Below are positions 1 to 4,882 of a stretch of DNA of 5,502 nt, piece after piece. A program made the translations under genes and the position numbers. The DNA comes from Anaerolineae bacterium (GTDB lineage: Bacteria; Chloroflexota; Anaerolineae; UBA1429): assembly GCA_016928125.1 (NCBI GenBank), contig JAFGLK010000430.1, forward strand, positions 1 to 5,502, read 5' to 3'. The notes under the pieces were generated by a model. It did not search any database, was not told the origin of the DNA, and saw only the letters and a list, made by a program, of their open reading frames with translations. Positions within the stretch are counted from its first letter, which is position 1; every line of letters begins with the position of its first letter.

Positions 1-7
1 AGGAGAG
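1..7 (+). promoter_or_regulatory. Ribosome binding site of the lyxose isomerase-like gene
   Basis: AGGAGAG at the very start of the window lies 3 bases before the ATG at 11, with the AGGAG core 5 bases away. It matches the anti-Shine-Dalgarno sequence and fixes the start codon. Anything further upstream is outside the window. Confidence 0.7.
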
Positions 8-10
8 ACC

Positions 11-559
11 ATGATCACACGGCAGGAGCAGCAAGAGGCCATCGACTATGCCTGGAGGCTGATCCAGGGCACGGGCCTGCCGGTCCGGCCCGAGGAGCGC
101 GAGCGGATCGAGGTGGCCGATCTGGGCCTGGGCGAGCTCAAGCAGATGGGCCTGATGATCCTGACGCTGCAGGCCACGCAAGAGCTGGCGGTCAAGTTGA
201 TTGCGCTCTACCCCTGGCAGGCCTGCCCGCAGCATAGGCATCCGGCGATTGGCGACTATCCGGGCAAGGAGGAGACCTTTCGCGGCTTGCGGGGCGAGAG
301 CTACCTATATGTGCCGGGCGAGCCCACGCCCCATGCCAGGGCGCGCCTGCCGGAGCATCGCCGGCCCTTTTACACAGTATGGCGCGAGATCGTGCTGGCC
401 CCCGGCGTGCAGCATTACTCGCCGCCCAACGAGTGGCACTGGTTCCAGGCCGGGCCTCAGGGCGCCGTGATCTGGAGCTGGTCGTCGCGGCCCAGCGACT
501 ATCAGGACGACTTTATCGATCCGCAGGTCGTACGGCGTACGGTGATCGTGGATGGGTGA
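11..559 (+). CDS. D-lyxose isomerase-family cupin protein (sugar isomerase)
   Basis: A complete 182-residue protein that resembles the short D-lyxose ketol-isomerase family (DUF1498, YdaE-like). Enzymes of this family interconvert D-lyxose and D-xylulose, often also D-mannose and D-fructose, in the cytoplasm using a Mn-type metal. The sequence shows one cupin domain. A His-x-His pair lies at H75/H77 (QHRHP), followed by PGKEETFRG with E87/E88, the YLYVPGE strand near 98-104, and the second cupin motif PPNEWHWFQAG with H143. These give the expected His/His/Glu/His metal set. The C-terminal SRPSDYQDDFIDP stretch is also family-like. The ATG at 11 is supported by AGGAGAG at 1-7. There is no signal peptide or membrane segment. 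The gene is probably the last of an operon that enters from the left, because a new promoter candidate follows it. Family assignment is fairly secure; the actual sugar substrate is not. Confidence 0.85.
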   Translation: MITRQEQQEAIDYAWRLIQGTGLPVRPEERERIEVADLGLGELKQMGLMILTLQATQELAVKLIALYPWQACPQHRHPAIGDYPGKEETFRGLRGESYLYVPGEPTPHARARLPEHRRPFYTVWREIVLAPGVQHYSPPNEWHWFQAGPQGAVIWSWSSRPSDYQDDFIDPQVVRRTVIVDG

Positions 560-580
560 TCTGCACCTCTGCGCGTAGCA

Positions 581-589
581 TGGTAGAAT
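581..589 (+). promoter_or_regulatory. Extended -10 promoter candidate for the DUF362-amidase unit
   Basis: TGGTAGAAT contains the extended -10 pattern TGN followed by TAGAAT, five of six matches to TATAAT. No good -35 box is seen at 16-18 bases; the best is TCTGCA at 560-565, three of six. Extended -10 promoters can work without a -35. Transcription would start near 596, leaving a leader of about 24 bases that carries the AAAGGA ribosome site at 607-612. This sits in the 60-base gap after the isomerase gene. It is a motif match only. Confidence 0.5.
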
Positions 590-619
590 GACGGCAGTTC
601 TTACAGAAAGGATATCTCT

Positions 620-1519
620 ATGCCAGAGCGCCGTGTAGCGTTAATGCAAGGTGACGACCGTTATCGGAACGTGAGCCAAGCGCTGGAGGCCATCGCGGCA
701 GATGTCGATCTGCAGGGCAAGCAGCGCATCCTGATCAAGCCCAACTTTGTGAGCGTGCACCGCCCGCTCTGCGCCACGCATGTGGACGCGACGCGCGCCG
801 TGCTCGATTTCCTGCGCGCCCGGGGCGTCGGGCGCGTCACGCTGGCCCTGGGGCCGGCCTCGGGCACGCCCGAGCAGGGCCTGCGCAACTATGGCTATCT
901 GCCGCTCCTCGATGCGTACGACCTGGAGGTCGTGAATCTCAACGAGGACACGCCGATCGAGGTCGAGGTGCTCGACCGGACCCTGCGCCCCCTGCGGCTG
1001 CGCGTGGCGCGCACCATGCTGGAGAGCGACCTGCGCATCTCGGTGAGCCCGCCCAAGACCCACGACATGGCCATCGTGACCCTGTCGCTCAAGAACATGG
1101 CGGTGGGCGCGCTGGTGCGCGGCGAGAAGTCGCGCATCCACCAGAATACGCCAGCGATCCAGCTCAACCTGTACAAGATGGCCGCCCATGTGGCGCCCCA
1201 CCTGACGGTACTGGATGGCTACCAGGCCATGGAGGGCAACGGCCCGGTGAGCGGCGATCCCGTGGACTTGCGCATCGCCATCGCCAGCGCTGATTTCGTG
1301 GCGGCAGATGCGCTGGCCGCCTCGCTCATGGGCTTCCCGTACGAGCAGGTTGGCTATCTCTACTATTGCCAGCTCAAGGGGCTGGGCCAGGCTGATGTCA
1401 AGCAGATGCAGATCGTCGGCAACGTGCAACCCGACCAGGTGCGCAGAGTGTTCAAGCCCCATCGTAGCATCGAAAGGCAGTTGGCCTGGCATCTGCCGGA
1501 CGCGGAGCGCTACCTCTGA
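620..1519 (+). CDS. DUF362 domain-containing protein
   Basis: A complete 299-residue protein of the DUF362 family, whose biochemical role is not established; many members carry 4Fe-4S ferredoxin motifs. Recognisable family motifs, in order, are ILIKPNFV (37-44), THVDATRAVLDFL (53-65), SPPKTHDMAIVTLSLKNM (143-160), VLDGYQAMEGNGPVSG (197-212) and ADFVAADALAASLMG (224-238). Only two cysteines are present (C51 and C250), so this copy has no CxxCxxC cluster and probably binds no Fe-S centre. The ATG at 620 is preceded by AAAGGA at 607-612, seven bases away. It has no signal peptide or membrane span, so it is probably cytoplasmic. It is followed after 44 bases by an amidase gene and is probably co-transcribed with it. 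The conserved Lys, His, Asp and Glu residues could form a metal or nucleotide site, but that is inference. Confidence 0.9.
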   Translation: MPERRVALMQGDDRYRNVSQALEAIAADVDLQGKQRILIKPNFVSVHRPLCATHVDATRAVLDFLRARGVGRVTLALGPASGTPEQGLRNYGYLPLLDAYDLEVVNLNEDTPIEVEVLDRTLRPLRLRVARTMLESDLRISVSPPKTHDMAIVTLSLKNMAVGALVRGEKSRIHQNTPAIQLNLYKMAAHVAPHLTVLDGYQAMEGNGPVSGDPVDLRIAIASADFVAADALAASLMGFPYEQVGYLYYCQLKGLGQADVKQMQIVGNVQPDQVRRVFKPHRSIERQLAWHLPDAERYL

Positions 1520-1553
1520 GAGGGAGGGAGCTCTCCTGGGCCTGTGGATCCGC

Positions 1554-1560
1554 GAGGTGA
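1554..1560 (+). promoter_or_regulatory. Ribosome binding site deciding the GTG start of the amidase
   Basis: GAGGTGA ends 3 bases before the GTG at 1564. It supports GTG as start, which puts the basic residues directly before the hydrophobic anchor as expected for an exported protein. Confidence 0.6.
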
Positions 1561-1563
1561 TCC

Positions 1564-2277
1564 GTGAAGCGACGGCCGCAAGCCAAGAGCCTGCTGGATC
1601 GCATCTCCGGCCTGATCAAGATCGGGCTGGTGCTGCTATTGGGCGGCGTGCTGCTCCTGGGCGTGTCAGAATCACCTCTGGTGGCCAATCGCCTGGCCGG
1701 GCTGGCCCCCGGGCGACCCAAGGTGGGCCTGATCGCCGGGCACTGGCAGAGCGACTCGGGCGCCGTCTGCCCGGACGGGCTGCAGGAAGTGGAGCTCAAC
1801 CTGGCCATCGCCCAGCAGGTGGCCGAGATGTTGCGGGCGGCTGGCTATCAGGCTGAGGTGCTGCCCGAGTTCTCGCCCAAGCTGAACGGCTATCGCGCTG
1901 AGGCCTTTCTCTCGATCCATTGCGACTCGTGCGTCGAGCATGTCTCGGGGTTCAAGGTGGCGCGCATGACCCACTCGGGTGTGCCCGATGAGGAGGATCG
2001 CCTGGTGGCCAGGCTGAACGAGATGTACGCGCAAGCCACCGGCCTGTCCTTCCACGCCAATACCATCACCCCCGACATGCTGGAATACCACGCCCTGCGC
2101 CGGATTGCGCCCGACACGCCCGGGGCAATCATCGAGTGCGGATTCATGGGCGCTGACCGATATCTGCTCACCGAGGAACAAGATCGTGTGGCCGCCGGCA
2201 TCGCCAATGGGCTGATCGCCTTTCTCCGCGAGGCGGAGGCCCGCGAGGCGGAGACCCGCGAAGCCGCGGCCGAGTAG
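1564..2277 (+). CDS. Membrane-anchored N-acetylmuramoyl-L-alanine amidase (Amidase_3 type)
   Basis: A complete 237-residue protein with a zinc amidase domain of the AmiC/CwlM type (Amidase_3), which cleaves the amide bond between muramic acid and the stem peptide of peptidoglycan. A basic start (KRRPQAK) precedes a hydrophobic segment at about 17-35, rich in Leu, Gly and Val. No clear lipobox or cleavage site follows, so it is probably a signal anchor with the enzyme outside the membrane. Expected zinc and catalytic residues are present: H60 (IAGHW), E75 (GLQEVELNLAIA), H119 (FLSIHCD) and E191 (IIECGF). The stretch from E75 to H119 looks short for the family, and cysteines crowd the active site. 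The C-terminus is an Ala/Glu/Arg tail encoded by 15-base repeats. The start is GTG at 1564, supported by GAGGTGA at 1554-1560; no ATG is usable upstream. It probably shares a transcript with the DUF362 gene. Confidence 0.87.
   Translation: MKRRPQAKSLLDRISGLIKIGLVLLLGGVLLLGVSESPLVANRLAGLAPGRPKVGLIAGHWQSDSGAVCPDGLQEVELNLAIAQQVAEMLRAAGYQAEVLPEFSPKLNGYRAEAFLSIHCDSCVEHVSGFKVARMTHSGVPDEEDRLVARLNEMYAQATGLSFHANTITPDMLEYHALRRIAPDTPGAIIECGFMGADRYLLTEEQDRVAAGIANGLIAFLREAEAREAETREAAAE
2230..2274 (+). repeat. 15-base tandem repeat encoding the Ala/Glu/Arg tail of the amidase
   Basis: Two units, 2230-2244 (GAGGCGGAGGCCCGC) and 2245-2259 (GAGGCGGAGACCCGC), differ at one base. A third, degenerate unit covers 2260-2274. 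They encode EAEAR, EAETR and EAAAE just before the stop codon. The unit length is a multiple of three, so copy changes would keep the frame. The tail is probably a flexible or helical charged extension. Confidence 0.75.
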
Positions 2278-2313
2278 GCGATGCAAACCCCCAGCCCACA
2301 GCCGCGAGGGGAA

Positions 2314-2327
2314 CCGCGGTCGAGTAG
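2314..2327 (+). repeat. Degenerate copy of the amidase gene end
   Basis: CCGCGGTCGAGTAG at 2314-2327 matches CCGCGGCCGAGTAG at 2264-2277, the last codons and stop of the amidase gene, at 13 of 14 bases and with a 50-base offset. It may be the remnant of a small tandem duplication of the gene end. CCGCG at 2302-2306 can also pair with CGCGG at 2315-2319 to make a weak hairpin; no T-run follows. Confidence 0.45.
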
Positions 2328-2346
2328 CCTGTGTCGCCATTCTGGC

Positions 2347-2352
2347 TATAAT
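2347..2352 (+). promoter_or_regulatory. TATAAT -10 box, candidate promoter for the dehydrogenase-dehydratase unit
   Basis: A perfect TATAAT stands out in the GC-rich 144-base gap before the dehydrogenase gene. Transcription would start near 2359 and give a leader of about 60 bases. No convincing -35 hexamer lies 16-18 bases upstream. A TG at 2343-2344 is one base too far away for a standard extended -10. The position in the largest gap of the window, ahead of a new functional unit, supports it. Confidence 0.5.
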
Positions 2353-2406
2353 CACAGGGGTCTTGCCGCCGCCGGGAACTCCCTGTGGCGCGAAAATACG
2401 AGCAGC

Positions 2407-2414
2407 AAAGGAGA
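2407..2414 (+). promoter_or_regulatory. Ribosome binding site deciding the dehydrogenase start
   Basis: AAAGGAGA lies 7 bases before the ATG at 2422. It favours this start over the in-frame ATG at 2281, whose product would begin with 47 residues unlike any dehydrogenase and would overlap the promoter candidate. Confidence 0.75.
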
Positions 2415-2421
2415 GCTTTTC

Positions 2422-3384
2422 ATGAAGGTAGTCATCGGCACCAACCCTATGGGCCTGGAGAAGGCCATCCCCGATCTGCAGACCAAGTATCCCGACCTCG
2501 AATTCGTCCACGTGGCCCAGCGCGAGGATACCCTGGAGATGATCCGCGATGCGGATATCTATGTCGGCTGGCTCAACCGAGAGATCTTTCTGGCGGCTGA
2601 GAAGCTCAAGTGGGTGCAATCGCCCAGCTCGGGCATCAACTACTATCTGGCGATCCCCGAGTTCGTCGAGAGCGAGGTGCTGCTCACCAGCGCCAGCGGC
2701 ACCCACGGCGCCTGCCTGGCCGAGAGCGCTTTTGGCATGATTTTCGCCTTTACGCGCGGCCTCAAGACCCTGGTGCTCAGCCAGAAGGAGCATAACTGGA
2801 ACGCCCGCGCCACCCGCGGCTGCCTGATGGAGCTGACCGGGTCCACCATGGGGATCGTCGGGCTGGGCCGGGTGGGACGCGCCGTCGCCAAGCGGGCGGC
2901 CTGCTTTGACATGCGCGTCATCGCGGTGGACATTTTCCCGAACAACAAGCCCGATTTCGTCGAGGCGCTGTGGGGCCTGGAGCGCCTGCACGACCTGCTG
3001 CGCGAGGCCGACTTTGTGGTCGTCACCGTGCCCTATACGCCCGACACCGACAACATGATCGGTCCCGACGAGATTGCCCAGATGAAGCCGACCGCCATGT
3101 TGGTGGGCATCTCGCGCGGCCACATCATCGACGAGCAGGCCCTGGCTGAGGCGCTGCGCAGCGGCAAGCTGGCCTACGCCGCGCTGGACGTCTTCGCCCA
3201 GGAGCCCCTGCCGGCCGATAGCGAGCTGTGGGCTATCGAGAACCTGCTGATCACGCCCCATATCGCTGGCGGCACCCAGCTCGAGGGCAAGTACATCATC
3301 GAGATCCTGGACGAGAACCTGGGGCGCTTCTTGCGTGGCGATTTCCCGCTCCGCAACCAGACCGACAAGGTGCGCGGCTTCTGA
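2422..3384 (+). CDS. D-isomer-specific 2-hydroxyacid dehydrogenase (NAD-dependent)
   Basis: A complete 320-residue cytoplasmic enzyme of the D-2-hydroxyacid dehydrogenase family (phosphoglycerate dehydrogenase / glyoxylate reductase fold), which interconverts 2-oxoacids and D-2-hydroxyacids. The substrate-binding half covers about 1-100 and the end. The Rossmann domain covers about 100-285, with GLGRVG at 147-152 and an acidic D170 at the end of the second strand (RVIAVD), which favours NAD over NADP. The catalytic triad is intact: R232 in SRGHIIDEQAL, E261 in DVFAQEPLP and H280 in ITPHIAGGT. Length is normal for the family. Base 2422 is chosen as start because MKVVIG opens the expected first strand and a strong ribosome site precedes it. 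The enolase-superfamily gene follows after 49 bases, so it may oxidise or reduce a sugar acid or the 2-oxoacid made by that enzyme. The exact substrate is unknown. Confidence 0.92.
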   Translation: MKVVIGTNPMGLEKAIPDLQTKYPDLEFVHVAQREDTLEMIRDADIYVGWLNREIFLAAEKLKWVQSPSSGINYYLAIPEFVESEVLLTSASGTHGACLAESAFGMIFAFTRGLKTLVLSQKEHNWNARATRGCLMELTGSTMGIVGLGRVGRAVAKRAACFDMRVIAVDIFPNNKPDFVEALWGLERLHDLLREADFVVVTVPYTPDTDNMIGPDEIAQMKPTAMLVGISRGHIIDEQALAEALRSGKLAYAALDVFAQEPLPADSELWAIENLLITPHIAGGTQLEGKYIIEILDENLGRFLRGDFPLRNQTDKVRGF

Positions 3385-3421
3385 GCACCATTGGGCCTTG
3401 CCTGCAAGATCGCGATTCCAT

Positions 3422-3427
3422 GAGGAG
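3422..3427 (+). promoter_or_regulatory. Ribosome binding site deciding the enolase-superfamily gene start
   Basis: GAGGAG ends 6 bases before the ATG at 3434. It rules in favour of this start over an in-frame ATG at 3335, which lies inside the dehydrogenase gene and would add 33 residues with no family likeness. Confidence 0.75.
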
Positions 3428-3433
3428 AAACAC

Positions 3434-4789
3434 ATGACAGCCAACTATGAGGACACACTGAACCACGTCAACACCTACTCCAAGCCATCCGAGCTGCGCA
3501 TCACCGACATGCGCATCGGCATGCTGCAGCGACGCCCGCTGATCAAGCTCTACACCAATCAGGGGCTGGTGGGCTATGGTGAGGTGCGCGACGGGGGCAG
3601 CAAGACCTACGCACTGATGCTCAAGAGCCGCATCCTGGGCGAGAATCCCTGCGACGTGGACAAGATCTTTCGGCGCATCAAGCAGTTTGGGCACCACGCG
3701 CGCCAGGGCGGCGGTGTCTGCGGCGTGGAGGTGGCGCTCTGGGACCTGGCGGGCAAGGCCTACGGCGTACCCGTCTACCAGATGCTGGGCGGCAAGTTCC
3801 GCGACAAGATCCGTTGCTACTGCGACACCGACGTGCGCGGCAGGAACACCGGCACCGCCATGGGCGAGGCCCTCAAGAAGCGCATGGAGATGGGCTTTAC
3901 CTTCCTCAAGATGGATATCGGCATCCGCATGCTGAGCGAGGAGCCGGGCACGTTGTGCGGCCCGCAGGACTTTATCGATCGGCTGCTGCACCGCGGCTGG
4001 GGCCGCCGCTTTGACGAGATGGAGGCCGAGGAGCGCCGAGCCTGGATGCGCACCAACTATGAGGTCAACAACGTGATGCACCCCTTTACGGCCATCCAGG
4101 TGACGGAAAAGGGGCTCGACTATCTCGAGCAGTACGTGGCGGACGTGCGCGCCGTCATCGGCTATGAGGTACCGCTGGCCAGCGATCACTTTGGACACAT
4201 CGGCATCGAGGACTGCATCAAGATTGCCCGCCGCCTCGACAAGTACAACCTGGCCTGGTACGAGGACATGCTCCCCTGGCAGCTCACCGACATGTATGTG
4301 CGTCTGGCCAACTCGTGCACCACCCCGATCTGCACGGGTGAGGACATCTATCTCAAGGAGAATTTCAAGCCCTTGCTCGAATCGGGCGGCGTCTCGGTGA
4401 TCCACCCCGACCTGCTCAGCTCGGGCGGCATCTATGAGAACAAAAAGATCGGGGACATGGCTCAGGACTATGGCGTGGCGATGGCCATCCACATGGCAGA
4501 GTCGCCCATCGCCTGCATGGGCGCGGTGCACAGTGCCGCCGCCACTGAGAACTTTTTGGCGCTCGAGAACCACAACGTGGATACGCCCTGGTGGAACGAG
4601 CTGGTGACCGGCCTGCCCAACCCAATCATCCAGAACGGCTTTATCGACGTACCGGATGGGCCCGGCTTGGGCATCGAGTCGCTGAACGACGACATGATTC
4701 GGGAGCACATCGATCCGACCGATCCCACGCTGTGGGAGCCGACCGATGAGTGGGACGATAACCTGGCCCACGATCGGCTTTGGAGCTAG
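3434..4789 (+). CDS. Enolase-superfamily enzyme, mandelate racemase/muconate lactonizing type (probable acid-sugar dehydratase)
   Basis: A complete 451-residue cytoplasmic protein. Enolase-superfamily enzymes abstract the proton next to a carboxylate with Mg2+ and then eliminate water or epimerise. The N-terminal capping domain (about 20-125) ends with the signature GVEVALWDLAGKAYGVPVYQMLGG (97-120). In the barrel, LKMDIG places K159 and D161 where many relatives have KxK. Metal ligands are probably D251 (ASDHFGH), E277 (WYEDMLPW) and E303 (CTGEDIY). D326 (IHPDLLSSGGI) and H353 (AIHMAESP) fit the Asp-His dyad of the mandelate racemase group, and E378 sits near the next strand end. About 89 residues separate D161 from D251, so a charged Trp/Arg/Glu-rich insertion (about 165-220) is present. 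The C-terminal pattern recalls mannonate and galactonate dehydratases. Substrate is unknown; linkage to the dehydrogenase upstream suggests sugar-acid breakdown. Confidence 0.91.
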   Translation: MTANYEDTLNHVNTYSKPSELRITDMRIGMLQRRPLIKLYTNQGLVGYGEVRDGGSKTYALMLKSRILGENPCDVDKIFRRIKQFGHHARQGGGVCGVEVALWDLAGKAYGVPVYQMLGGKFRDKIRCYCDTDVRGRNTGTAMGEALKKRMEMGFTFLKMDIGIRMLSEEPGTLCGPQDFIDRLLHRGWGRRFDEMEAEERRAWMRTNYEVNNVMHPFTAIQVTEKGLDYLEQYVADVRAVIGYEVPLASDHFGHIGIEDCIKIARRLDKYNLAWYEDMLPWQLTDMYVRLANSCTTPICTGEDIYLKENFKPLLESGGVSVIHPDLLSSGGIYENKKIGDMAQDYGVAMAIHMAESPIACMGAVHSAAATENFLALENHNVDTPWWNELVTGLPNPIIQNGFIDVPDGPGLGIESLNDDMIREHIDPTDPTLWEPTDEWDDNLAHDRLWS

Positions 4790-4799
4790 CAGCATGGCT

Positions 4800-4831
4800 G
4801 GCTGCTGGGAGGGCATGCCTTCCCAGCAGCC
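4800..4831 (+). terminator. Strong hairpin after the enolase-superfamily gene, probable terminator or mRNA 3' stabiliser
   Basis: Bases 4800-4813 can pair with 4818-4831 in a 14-base-pair stem, 13 Watson-Crick pairs plus one G-T (4811/4820), closing a CATG loop. It begins 11 bases after the stop at 4789. No T-run follows, so it is not a textbook intrinsic terminator; it may act as a U-less terminator, a pause or attenuation site, or a block to 3' exonucleases. It separates the enzyme gene from the MtnA-like gene. Confidence 0.65.
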
Positions 4832-4854
4832 CAAGCGTCCATTCCCCGCAAATC

Positions 4855-4867
4855 GCCCGTTTCGGGC
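4855..4867 (+). other. Small hairpin just upstream of the MtnA-like gene's ribosome site
   Basis: GCCCG (4855-4859) pairs with CGGGC (4863-4867) around a TTT loop, ending three bases before GGAG at 4870-4873. The stem is short and could occur by chance in GC-rich DNA. If it forms, it could affect access to the ribosome site. Confidence 0.3.
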
Positions 4868-4882
4868 CTGGAGAGACAGAGC

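Noticed and set aside
641..1492. 283-codon open frame on the - strand opposite the DUF362 gene
   Set aside because: It is almost exactly contained within the DUF362 gene, whose conserved motifs are plainly on the + strand. The antisense product is His/Gln/Ala-rich noise.
2281..2421. Upstream in-frame ATG at 2281 as the dehydrogenase start
   Set aside because: The extra 47 residues have no family likeness, there is no good ribosome site before 2281, and the segment contains the promoter candidate. The ATG at 2422 has a strong ribosome site.
3397..3408. Small inverted repeat CTTGC / GCAAG between the dehydrogenase and enolase-superfamily genes
   Set aside because: The stem is only four to five pairs with almost no loop, there is no T-run, and the genes are close enough to be co-transcribed. 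It is not distinguishable from chance.
3335..3433. Upstream in-frame ATG at 3335 as the enolase-superfamily start
   Set aside because: It lies inside the dehydrogenase gene in another frame, and the first 33 residues look like shadow translation. GAGGAG before 3434 marks the real start.
1672..3444. 590-codon open frame on the - strand across the amidase and dehydrogenase genes
   Set aside because: It lies antisense to two well-recognised enzymes and across their intergenic gap. Its product is a low-complexity His/Gly/Ala/Val/Leu mix with no recognisable domain. Such frames are common opposite GC-rich genes.
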